A stretch of DNA of 25,199 bases from Chrysochromulina tobinii (taxonomy: Eukaryota; Haptophyta; Prymnesiales; Chrysochromulinaceae). This document shows positions 15,667 through 24,908 of the stretch, piece by piece. The stretch lies in assembly GCA_001275005.1 (NCBI GenBank), contig JWZX01003319.1, positions 1-25,199 of the forward strand, given 5' to 3'. A program made the translations under genes and the position numbers. The notes below the pieces were generated by a model. That model was not told the origin of the DNA. It did not search any database and saw nothing but the letters and a program-made list of their open reading frames with translations. The first letter of the stretch is position 1. Every line of letters begins with the position of its first letter.

Positions 15667-16713
15667 TCACATCAGGATGTAGCTGTTCATGCGGCGGCGC
15701 CCTTTGACGGCGCGCTCATCGGTGGTGCCGAGCATGTCGAAGATCTTGAGGAGGAGCCCCTTAGCAGCGCCCTCGTTCCACGCCTTGCCACCCTTACGCA
15801 GCACGAGCAGCAGCTCCTCGATGCTCTCGTCGTGCTGCCCAGCGCCCAACAGCTTCTGTGCGAGCGCGTAGCGCGTTGCGTGGTCGCGCGGCGCGCCCTC
15901 GAGAGTCATGCGCATCTCAGCCTCGGTAGGGCCGCCCGAGGCGGCGGCATCGCCCGCCTCTGCCGCGAGCGCCACCGTCGAGATCGCCTTGCGCACCTCC
16001 GGCTTGTTCAGGCTGCTCGCGTAATTCTTGTGCAGCTCGGCGACGAGATCTTGCGCCAGCGCCAGGTTTGGTGGCGTATCCCGGAGCGCGCACAGTGCGA
16101 GACCGGCGCGCGCGCTCGCCGCGTGCTCGGGCAGCGCGAGCAGCTGCGCGTACGCCCGCGTCGCTCCCGGCACGTCCCCCCCCTCGAGCAACGTCGCAGC
16201 CTCTTCGAGGGCGCGTGGTCCGACACCCGCACCGCCCACGAGCGCCGCGGCCTTGTCAACGAATTGCTTGATCTGCGCGTCGGGCAGGACGCCCGTGAAC
16301 TGGTCGACCAGCTTTCCCGCATGCAGCAGCATCACTGTCGGCAGCGACTTGACCTGCAGCGCCTGCGCAATCTCCGGCAGGTTGTCGACATTGATTTTGG
16401 CGAGGCGCACGGCGCCCTGTGAGGCCGTGACCAACTTCTCGAGCTTGGGTGTAAGCTGTTTGCAGGGGCCACACCAGTCGGCGTAAAAGTCCAGGATCAC
16501 CGGCCCGCCGACTGGCGGCGGCTGTGCGGAGGCCACGACGGCGAGCTGCTCAAACTCCTGCGGCGACTTGATCTCGACAATCTGCGCGGTGTTCTGCGCA
16601 GTGTTGGTTGCCATGGCGGCGGCGGGTGGCCGCGGCATCGTCGACAGCAGCCGATGGCGCGCGTGCGGTAGCAGCGAAGCGCCGAGGCGCAGGCGGAGCG
16701 CGGCTCTTAGCAT
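15667..16713 (-). CDS. Mitochondrial thioredoxin-TPR protein (CnoX/YbbN-like chaperedoxin)
   Basis: The preferred start is the ATG at 16713 (348 residues). The frame is open upstream, but only with a GTG. The N-terminus, MLRAALRLRLGASLLPHARHRLL, is Arg/Leu/Ala-rich without acids, a typical mitochondrial presequence. A thioredoxin domain (about 45-155) follows, with FYADWCGPCKQL (catalytic CGPC at 81-84) and the cis-Pro of SLPTVML near 125. Residues about 160-340 are helical TPR-like repeats (LEEAATLLEGGDVPGATRAYAQLL; ATRYALAQKLLGAGQHDESIEELLLVL). The ending, IFDMLGTTDERAVKGRRRMNSYI, closely fits the YbbN/CnoX C-terminus. In bacteria CnoX protects proteins against oxidation and hands them to GroEL. 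The CGPC type is found in alphaproteobacteria such as Caulobacter. A matching role with mitochondrial Hsp60 is inference. Another ATG at MATNTAQ could give a cytosolic form. Confidence 0.87.
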   Translation of the reverse strand: MLRAALRLRLGASLLPHARHRLLSTMPRPPAAAMATNTAQNTAQIVEIKSPQEFEQLAVVASAQPPPVGGPVILDFYADWCGPCKQLTPKLEKLVTASQGAVRLAKINVDNLPEIAQALQVKSLPTVMLLHAGKLVDQFTGVLPDAQIKQFVDKAAALVGGAGVGPRALEEAATLLEGGDVPGATRAYAQLLALPEHAASARAGLALCALRDTPPNLALAQDLVAELHKNYASSLNKPEVRKAISTVALAAEAGDAAASGGPTEAEMRMTLEGAPRDHATRYALAQKLLGAGQHDESIEELLLVLRKGGKAWNEGAAKGLLLKIFDMLGTTDERAVKGRRRMNSYILM

Positions 16714-17184
16714 TCGCTGTTCGACGTGACTGTACACACCTCCGCGCGTGTGAATGGGTTCGGCCCCCCCCGCGCTCCACCCGTCTCAACGGTCCTCCTG
16801 GTCCGATGGCTTCGACATGAATTACGACAGTGCCTTCAACACACGATTGTTGTACAATATGATTCCACAGTATACAATGGAAGAGACCACTCACACTGTC
16901 TCTCACTCGACTGTGTACATGCTGATTCCTACCCGGTATCGTGTATGGTGTATCCACCCAGGACGGTCCTACGTAGTATCTTAAATTGTTTCTCATTCAT
17001 AGATGGACGGTGGCCGGGGGCGAGGCGGCCGGGCGCGGACGGCGGCTGTGCCGGTGGCCGGGTGCAGGGCAGCTGCAGAAGGCGGGAAAATGGAATTGGA
17101 AAGACGAGCAGAGAGTTGCGAAAACATCCCTTTCGACGTCGGGTCGGCCGGTGGCTCGGTGCGCGCGTGTGCCACTGCGGGCCC
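16714..17184. other. Promoter of CnoX-like gene and 3' region of Cav-like gene
   Basis: No supported gene is seen in these 471 bp. Both neighbours are on the - strand, so the left part holds the CnoX promoter and 5' UTR and the right part the Cav-like 3' UTR. The stretch 16815-16985 is unusually AT-rich for this window, with a TTGTACAA palindrome near 16852 and many TGTAC/GTATAC words. Plus-strand ORFs here show no domain. Confidence 0.45.
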
Positions 17185-20100
17185 CTAATGCGGGCCGACG
17201 GGCGAGACGACTTTGGGTCGTGATTTCATGGCGCCTGGGTTGTTAGTGGCCGGGGCAGCACGGCCTGCCGGCAAGCTCTTCTTCCCGGAAGCGCCCTTGC
17301 CTTGCGTGCCATGCGTGCCCGGCGAGGCCGGGCTTCGGAGCCGTGGCGGCGGCTCAGCGCGTGCAACTGCCTTGCCCACGGCTCTGGTGCCCGGTGCTTG
17401 GATGGGGCTCGGGGCCTTGGATTGGGAATCCCTCTTCGCCTCAACGATCGTCCGGTGCAACCGCCTCAGGCGCAGGTGCTTAATGATGACGGCGATCGCA
17501 GATGCCACGCCGATCGGGATTTCGCCCGTTAACGCGCCGTGCTGCAAGGGCGAGGGTGCGAGGGTGCGAGGTTTCTTGAAGCTTGAAGACGCACTGCTTG
17601 ATGGTCGTGAGTTCTTCGGGGTCGGATCGCGGCTCGTCTGGCGCGAATGCACCCTGTCGCGCTCCTCAGGGTCGTCGATCACGTTGCTTTCAACCATTTG
17701 GCTGATCAGCCGTTTGCCCGTGGCAGACTCCCTGAGCTCGCTTTGGTCTAAGATGTCCATCCACGAGCGCACATGGCGCACGCGCTGGCCCTTGTCAAAA
17801 TAAGCGTCACGCACGAGGCACCCAAGCAACTGCCTGAAGGGCACCTGCGGCACGCCGTACTCGTTGGTGACGGGCCTCACCCGCAGCTTGAAGACGTACT
17901 GCTGCACGTGCACGCGCTTGAGCACACCCTCGGGGTAACTCTTCGGATTCAACCCAAGCGGCGGTGGCAGCGAAGCCACAAAGTCGACAAGGTACTTAGT
18001 CGGCATCAAGCCACTTGCCTGGGGGTCGAAGCGCGACCACACCTCCATGAAGATCTCTGCGTCCTCGGGCTTGACCGACGACCGGTCGCGCCTGAGAGTG
18101 CGCAGGTAGTTTTCGATGATGAGCACGATCATCATCTTGAGCACGATATAGGTCGAGAGCACGATGTACGAGACGAAGAAAGGCACCGCGAGGATGGAGC
18201 CGCAGTTCCTCTCCTCATCGGAGCACTTGCCGCTCTCGGGGCGCACCATCATGTCGTGCATCAGCCCATTCCACGACTCGCCCGTCGAGCAGCGGAAGAG
18301 GGTGAGCGCCGCGCGCCCGAAGGTGCAGAAGTTCGCGTCGAGATCGAGGTACTTGCCGTGCGAGACGTTGCCAAAGAGCTGCATACCGAGGAGCGAGTAC
18401 ATCGAGAGCATGATTAGGTAGATACCAAGGATGTTCGAGAGCGCGGGCAGCGAGAGCAGCAGCATCGAGAGCAACAGTTTTAGGCTCTGCGCCGACTTGA
18501 CGAGGCGGAGGGTGCGCAGAATGCGCGCGAGACGCACTATGCGCAGCACCCGCAAGAGCGTCGGGTTGGTTTCGCCCGAGCTATTCAAGATCACGATGTA
18601 ATGGATCAGCCAGTCGGCGATTGAGACGAGCACCACGAAGAAGTCGAAGACGTTCCAGCCGTCGGAGAAGTACTCGCATCCAAGCGCTACGATCTTGCAG
18701 AAGGCCTCGGTGATAAAGACGCACGTGCACGCATTATTGAGGAGCTCGAGAGTGTGCTTCTCGGCAGGCGGCGCGCCGTACCCGTCGAGTGCCATGAGGA
18801 CCGTGTTGAAGAGGATCACGCTCAGAATGCAGGCGTCGAAGAACTTGTGACGCACGAGCACGTAGCAGCACGCGCCCAGCCCATTTTTAGGCTTGGGCGG
18901 CACGCGTAGGGGCTTGAGCTCGAGGGCACTCTCCATGCTCTCCGTCCACTGGCGCTGCTCGTCGGTCATCAGGGGAGCCCCGGGCTCGCCGCCGCCCTCC
19001 TCCTCCTGCTGCTTGATCTGGTTGAAGACGTTGACGAGCACCCCGACGAAGAGGTTGAGCAGCAGCATCGAGCCCAAGATGATCCACAGGATGAAGAAGA
19101 TCGCATTTCCGACGTTCGCGTCACGCACAGGCGCCTCTCCGATGGCGACCACGTCGATGGCCCCAAACATGACGGCCGTCCACCCCTCGAGGGTCGACAT
19201 TTCGAAGAGCAGCAGCATGGCCGAAGGCGTGTCGTCAAAGTTGCCACTCGAGGGGTTGCGCCAGGTTGCGCCCTCGGCCATGTTGCACGCGTCACGGTCG
19301 AGGAGTAGGACGCTGTCTTTGCAGCCCTCGAGACTGCAGACGGTTGGCGTGTGGCACGAGGCAAACGCGCCCCCGAAGAGTTGCACGCCCAGGATGGAGA
19401 AGACGAACAGGAAGATCAGGTAGACGGCGACCACGTCGATCACGCGCGGCATCGCGCGCAGCAGCAGCTCGATGGCCGTGCGCATCCCCTTCGAGCGCGC
19501 GATGAGTCGCAAGGGGCGCAGGACCCGCAGCACGCGCAACATGCGCGTCGCAGGTGACGAGCTCATCAAGCTCAGCAGCCCCGAGGTCACCACCAAAAAG
19601 TCGAGCTGGTTCCAGGGGTCTTGGAGGTAAGCGCGCGGCGTACTGATGAAACCATATGCGAGCACCTTGAAGGCGAGCTCCATGACGAAGATGCCCATGG
19701 CGATCAAATCGATGCCGTAGAGCCGCGCGGCGAGCTCCGAGGCCGGGTCGAGGTCGCACGAGTTGAAGGCCATCGCTATCGACGAGGCAATGATGATGGA
19801 GATGATCAAGTTGTCAAAAGATAAGCCGCTGTTGCCGATCTGGAACTCGACGAGCGCGCACGCGAAGCGACGCACGCTGTGCCTAGGTCCAAAGAGGCCC
19901 AGGGCGTAGTCAGATGGGTCCTCGACCATGCCCTCGCCCGCCTCGATGTCACGCAGAGCGTCATCCTCGATGAGCTCAACATACGCTCGCTCGGGAGGGC
20001 TCGGGGGCGGCGTCGCATGCGCCGATGGGCTCGTCGCCGCTGCGCGGGGGCGAGACGCATACGCGAGCACCCCCCTCTGGTTGCCCCCCCCCTGGAGACG

Positions 20101-22409
20101 CCCTGGAGACGCGTACGCGAGCTCCTCCTCGTCGTGCTCCTCCTCTGGGTTGTCTTTGTAAAGGGTCGATGGACGCCGACCCTTGTAGAAGGATTCGGCC
20201 GCCTCAACAGCGGCGGCGTCGTCGTCTGCGGCTTCATTCTCATCCCTAAGGAGCTCAATGTCTTCCTGCTCGCGCTCAAGACGCTTCCTGCGCGCCTTCG
20301 CCGCCTGCTGGTCAAAAGTACCGATAAGGGTGGCGACAACGAGGTTGAGCATGATGAAGTTGAGCAGCACGATCAGCGCGACGAAGAAGGGAACGGAAAC
20401 GACGCCGACGGCGCGCTCTGTGTTCCGCCGCACAGTGTTCCAGTCCTCAAGGTTGGCCACGATGAAGACGGTGATCATCGAGAAGGTGATCGAGTCGAAA
20501 TTGGCGCGCGGTGGCTCGGCAAACTTGGGCTCAGTGAATTGGTCTCCAAAGAGCTGCATGCCGAGCAGTGCGAAAATAAAGATGAAGAGGGCGAAGAGAA
20601 TCATGAGGTAGAAGAGTTGCACGAGCGAGTTGTAGAGCGCGGCGAGCAGCTCGCGCAGACTCTCCCACACGCGCACGAGTCTGAAGATACGAAAGACGCG
20701 GAAAAGGCGGAAGGCTCGGAAGACAATGAGTTCGGACCAATAGAACTCGGCAACGATGTCGACGAGCGAGATGGTGACGATCGTGCCATCGAACCGATTA
20801 AAAGCGTCTGACCAATAGCCGCCACAGCCGAGGGCACAGTGCTTGAGCAGCATCTCGAGCGAAAAGAGCAGCGTCATCACCACGTTCGCTTCCGCGAAGA
20901 ATTCGGTCTCTTCGGGGGTCATTGGGTAGTGCTCCATGCTCAGGAGCAAGCAGCTCGCGATGATGAGCGCCAGGATGAACTTTTGGAAGCCTACCGAGTT
21001 GACGAAGCGCTCGAGGGGCGACGCGGTGCGCAACGTGGATGGCGGCGCTGAACCAAAGGGGCTGTTGGCCGCCGCCTCCAACACCGTCTGGGACGGAAGG
21101 CGGAAGGCGACGGCCGCCGCCTCCTTGGATGCGGTGGCAGCGGCCGCCTGCGCAGAGAGGGGTGCCGGTAGATACTGCTTGCCCCACAAGCGTACGAGCT
21201 CGGCCTCGGGCTTCTTCCTCTTCTTACTCTTGGGTTGACGCGGCGGCGTCCGGTTGTTGACGGCCCACATGACTGCGAGGAAGAGGTTGAGCACGTAGAA
21301 TGAGCCGAAGACGACGATCATCACGCAATAAACGCACGCCAACGGCCCCGACGCCCGCTCCAACATGTACATGATTTCAGTCCACCCCTCGAGCGTGACG
21401 ATCTGGAAGATGGTCATGCAGGCGGATCCGATCGTGTCGAAACTCACCGTGCCCGCGAGAGGGTTAGCACCGTAGGAGCGGCACTCCTGGCCGGCGAGGC
21501 ACGTGCCCTGCCCGGCCTCCGTGTCGCCAACGAACACACGCCTACGCGCGAGTCGCCGCTTGCGTCGATGGGGCGGGTCGCGCCAACCTCGTAGCAGCGG
21601 TAGTGCAGTGTGCCGGCAAACATCTGGACGCCGAGCACGCCAAAGACGACCATGATGAAGGCCGAGAGCTGGGCCACGTCAGCTAGCTGTGGCAGCGACA
21701 CCAAAAGCGTCTCGACCTCCTGCTTCAGCTCTGGCAGCCTGTTGACTGCGCGAAGCGGCCGCAGCGCGCGCACCGCCCGCATCCCCGACAGGTTGTCGAG
21801 TGACGGGAAGAGCAAGAGCAGCCACGAGGTGAGGACGACAACAAAGTCGAGCTGGTTCCAGTAATCGGCGAGGTACGCATCGTCGTGCCCGATAAGGCCC
21901 ATCGCAACGACTTTGAGGAAGAGCTCCACAGTGAAGTACAAAGTTGCGCCATCCTCGATAAGGTCGTGGTACTCTGCGTGAGGCCGGTCGGGCGGGCCGA
22001 GCATCGCAAGGTCGACGCAGTTAAGCACGACGACCGCGAGGGTCAAGCGCTCAAACCACGGCCACTCGATGATTGCGATTGCCGCGAGTCGCAGCTTCGA
22101 ATCCCCGAAGAGGCAGCCCATCGAGGTGCTACGGTACTGCCGTACTCCCTCCACGCCCTGGAGCTCGAGGCTGGGGTTGTAGATGGGCAGGATGGCGTAG
22201 CCGCACCAGCCACGCACAATCGGAACTCCTTTGCCCATCAACGTGAACCACCGCTTCTTGCGCCACCAGCGCTGTATTTTGAGGGTCGCGCACAGGAGGT
22301 CGCGGAAGTTGGGTGGAACGACCACCCTCTGCTGCCGGCCCTTGGCCTTGGTGGCGGCGATCGGCTTGGTTCGTGGGCTAGCGGAGCGTGGCCCTCGCGC
22401 CGGAGGCAT
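17185..22409 (-). CDS. Four-domain voltage-gated Ca2+ channel (Cav-type alpha subunit)
   Basis: The gene starts at the ATG at 22409; the frame is open a little further upstream only with GTG. A frame change between about 21450 and 21590 is best explained by a short intron (21508-21587), giving about 1714 residues. Four repeats of six helices are visible, each with an Arg-rich S4. Domain I has MRAVRALRPLRAV, II FRAFRLFRVFRIFRLVRV, III MLRVLRVLRPLRLIARSKGMR, and IV LLRVLRIVRLARILRTLRLVK. The pore motifs are TLEGW (Glu at 21388-21390), NLEDW (20446-20448), TLEGW (19186-19188) and TGESW (18277-18279). This is an EEEE ring, the signature of Ca2+-selective Cav channels. An IQ-like helix precedes domain I (LKIQRWWRKKRW). 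The III-IV linker has the conserved MTDEQRQW...PKPKNGL block. The C-terminus has an EF-hand-like segment (EDAEIFMEVWSRFDPQASG) and a basic IQ-like helix (AVIIKHLRLRRLHR), suggesting calmodulin control. Such channels drive Ca2+ action potentials and flagellar responses in protists; that role is inference here. The gene is divergent from the MFS gene. Confidence 0.92.
21508..21587 (-). other. Putative 80-nt intron (or frame break) in Cav-like gene
   Basis: The domain I S5 frame and the domain I pore frame differ and overlap by about 94 bp. An 80-nt GT-AG segment fits both frames: donor TACGAG|GTTGGC at 21587, acceptor GGGCAG|GGC ending at 21508. It joins LHYRCYE to GTCLAGQECR in the extracellular S5-P loop. 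A 71-nt variant using the AG at 21517 and a 59-nt variant (donor GTAGGC, acceptor GGCCAG) also restore the frame. A single-base indel is the other explanation. Confidence 0.5.
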
Positions 22410-22824
22410 ACTTGAGGAGGTGAGCACGGCCCCGGGTCGTGTGCGCGGTGCCGAGGGAGGGGTGCCTCAAGTTATTTTGGCCAATTCGAGAAACTTAATC
22501 TCGTTTTGGGAAAAAGGAGGCAAGACTGTCTTTCTACACACTTTATGCAGGGGTGCATCGATTCGGGATGGTTCAGCAGTAGTAGGTTTAGCGATTGCCG
22601 ATTCCTCGGCGATCTCGGCGTCTCGTCCTGACTGTCTCTCAAGACATCCTAGATCCTAGGACATTATTTCCGAAGACGCCCCGCCTCTCAACGCCCCGCC
22701 TCTCATTAATTTCCGAAGACGCCGCACTCTAATTTTGTGCGTCGGCCTGGCTGTTTGTGAGAAAAAAAGGGTTCACACGATCAGAACTCATCACTCTCGA
22801 GAGAGAGCTCGGAACCGGAAATCA
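22410..22824. promoter_or_regulatory. Divergent promoter between Cav-like and MFS genes
   Basis: This 415-bp gap between two divergent start codons must hold both promoters and 5' UTRs. It is less GC-rich than the coding regions, contains the nested direct repeat at 22666-22723 and an imperfect palindrome around 22648-22662 (TCCTAGATCCTAGGA). No gene is seen. Confidence 0.6.
22666..22723 (+). repeat. Nested direct repeats in divergent promoter
   Basis: ATTTCCGAAGACGCC occurs at 22666-22680 and 22709-22723. Between them, ACGCCCCGCCTCTCA occurs twice in tandem at 22676-22690 and 22691-22705. The block lies about 100-160 bp before the MFS start codon. It may be a repeated factor-binding site or a local duplication. 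Confidence 0.85.
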
Positions 22825-24390
22825 ATGCGGCCCATGTCCTCGACGCTCGTGCTTATTATGGTCTCGTGCTCCTGGGCGTCATTTGCACGCTACCCGCACG
22901 CCGTCGCTGCCGACACGGCCAAGCCGTCTCCGGCATGCGTAGGCCAGCACCGTCCCGCTGCTGCCAAGTGCGTGGGATGGCCTCGGAATCGCGGGACGAG
23001 GTCATCGGCCGGCGTATTTTGGTCGGAGGCAGCGGCAGTGCGTAGCCAGGGTCGGAGCCAGCCAGATAGCGATGACTCCGCGCCGTTAGTGCCGCGGACC
23101 ACGGTGCCTCGCGCGCTGCTGCTGGCGATGGTCTTCCTCCATGTGCTCGCCAACGCGCTGATCGCGCAGGCGCTGCCGCAAGCGCTGCGGATTGCCAAGA
23201 ATAACGACCTTGTGCGCACGGCTACCGCGCTAGGCAAGCTCGGCTCCATCGCCGCCCTCCTTGACATCCTGATCACGCCTCAGCTCGGCCGGCTGAGCGA
23301 CACGATCGGGCGCAAGCCGCTGCTCATCGGCGCACCGATCCTGGGCTGCCTGGTGCGCGCGGCGGTGGCGCTGAGGCCGGCGACGCCCTTCCTGGTCGCC
23401 GTCAAGGTCCTCGGAGGTGTCATCTCCGCCACGTACATGGTCGCCATGCGCGCCGCCCTCGCCGACGGCCACCGCGACGACCCGCCGACGCTGACTGGCC
23501 GGCTCGGTCTCGTTTCAGCGGCCTCGGGCGGTGCGTACGCGATTGGAATGTACGCGGGCGGCGAGCTCGTGGCGCGCCAGCTACGCCTGCCCTACGCTGT
23601 CTCGGCCAGCCTCCTCGGCATCCTCGCCATCCTGGTTTGCTTTGGCTTCCGCGAGACGCACAGGCCGGCGGCGCGAGTGCCTTTCCGTCCAAAGGCACCT
23701 GCGGTGGGCTTTGTGCGTCTCTTCACGTCGGGCGGCACGCTGCGTGGGCTGTGCACGGTGAACGCGCTGCAGCTGTGCACCGTCTCGATGGGCGATACGT
23801 GGCAGGTCTTCGCACGTCAGCTGCGTGGGTGGGAGGCAGCGCAGTGCGGCCTGTTTGGCTCCCTCACGGGCCTCGGAGGCATGCTCGCCTCGCTGTGCGT
23901 GCGCTCGTCGGTGCGGCTGCTGGGCACGCGAGGACACACGCTGCTCGCGACGGGGTGCGTCATGCTGACTGAGCTCCTCCTTGGCAGCATCACCTCGCCT
24001 ACGCGTGCCTTCGTCGCACTCGTACCCAATTGGATAGGGCGCACCCAAACAATGGCCGTGGCCGCACGTATCACCTCGGTCGGGGCCACTGTCGGCTTTG
24101 GCCAGGGCGAGCTTGCGGGCGACCGGCAAAACCTGCACGCGCTGATCAAGATTGCTGGCCCCTCTGTCTACGGCTCCCTCTTCGCCCTTGGATGCCGGCT
24201 GGGCGTGCCCGCGCTCCCTTTTTATTTCGCCGCGGCTGTGGGCAGTCTCGCGTGGCTGCTGGTGCTTCTTTCACCTGCCTCTGTATGGAAGGGCACTGTG
24301 GCTAGCGCGGCGTCCGAGCTGCCCCTCGTTCCCCCCCTGAGCCCCGGGAGAGCGCAGAATGGCACGCAGCCGCTTATCGACCCTGAGTGA
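22825..24390 (+). CDS. MFS transporter with N-terminal bipartite plastid presequence
   Basis: The ATG at 22825 gives 521 residues; the frame is open 30 codons upstream only from a TTG. Residues 1-28 form a signal peptide: basic start, hydrophobic core STLVLIMVSCSWA, then SFARYPHAVA. The next 60 or so residues are rich in Ala/Ser/Arg/Pro with few acids, like a transit peptide. The WAS-FARYP sequence resembles the ASA-FAP cleavage motif of complex plastids, in which Phe sits at +1. Membrane helices start near residue 94. MFS motif A is clear (GRLSDTIGRK at about 155-164), and a Gly-rich helix (GRLGLVSAASGGAYAIGMYAGG) resembles motif C of drug/H+ antiporters. About 12 helices can be counted, with a central loop near FRPKAPAVGFVRLF. 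The protein is probably a proton-coupled transporter of the DHA type; the substrate is unknown. Location in the plastid inner envelope is inference. The alternative is a secretory-pathway membrane protein with a cleaved signal. Confidence 0.82.
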   Translation: MRPMSSTLVLIMVSCSWASFARYPHAVAADTAKPSPACVGQHRPAAAKCVGWPRNRGTRSSAGVFWSEAAAVRSQGRSQPDSDDSAPLVPRTTVPRALLLAMVFLHVLANALIAQALPQALRIAKNNDLVRTATALGKLGSIAALLDILITPQLGRLSDTIGRKPLLIGAPILGCLVRAAVALRPATPFLVAVKVLGGVISATYMVAMRAALADGHRDDPPTLTGRLGLVSAASGGAYAIGMYAGGELVARQLRLPYAVSASLLGILAILVCFGFRETHRPAARVPFRPKAPAVGFVRLFTSGGTLRGLCTVNALQLCTVSMGDTWQVFARQLRGWEAAQCGLFGSLTGLGGMLASLCVRSSVRLLGTRGHTLLATGCVMLTELLLGSITSPTRAFVALVPNWIGRTQTMAVAARITSVGATVGFGQGELAGDRQNLHALIKIAGPSVYGSLFALGCRLGVPALPFYFAAAVGSLAWLLVLLSPASVWKGTVASAASELPLVPPLSPGRAQNGTQPLIDPE

Positions 24391-24908
24391 TCCTCGCACG
24401 ATCGCAACTACACGTGAGAGAGCCCTTCACGGAGACGAGACGAGAGAAGAGCCTTGTGCTTCGAAGCGAGAGAGCGCACGGCCTAGTCCCTAGAGCTTAG
24501 TACTCTGACGCGTCTGAGTACGTGTATTTCCTAGTGGCTCGTTAAGGTGGCTTGAACGCGGTGTAACGTTAAGCATGTACGCGCGCGGCACAGGCGGTGA
24601 GCGAGATCTCCCGGTCTGTGACGTCTCCGACGCGCCTGAGTGAGATGCATCGGCCGGATCATGATCCTCGATTCGCATCGCGTCGGTGGCGGACTGTGCA
24701 CTGTCGCGGGCTCCAAGGCCAGTCCGGCGCATCGCGCTCAGATCTCTTCCAGCACGCGATTGCCCGGCCGGCAAGTTGTGCACATGCATCACCTCGTCGA
24801 GATGCTGACGCCTCTCTGTGTCTCGTTTGACCTCTGACGTGGGCGCACCCGTGAGGCGTGAGTCGTCAGTCGACACACGACAGTCGTGACTCCGCTCTGT
24901 TACTGTCT
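24391..24908. other. Convergent 3' intergenic region
   Basis: This 518-bp gap lies between the MFS gene (+) and a partial gene (-), whose 3' ends face each other. A 160-codon frame at 24490-24972 (-) overlaps the partial gene, is compositionally unlike the neighbours and has no domain, so it is left out. The palindrome at 24500-24521 is the only marked structure. Confidence 0.45.
24500..24521. repeat. Near-perfect 22-bp palindrome
   Basis: The arms GTACTC and GAGTAC flank a self-complementary core GACGCGTC. Only a single T-T mismatch on each side breaks the symmetry. It could form a hairpin in either 3' UTR, or be a dyad protein-binding site. Confidence 0.8.
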
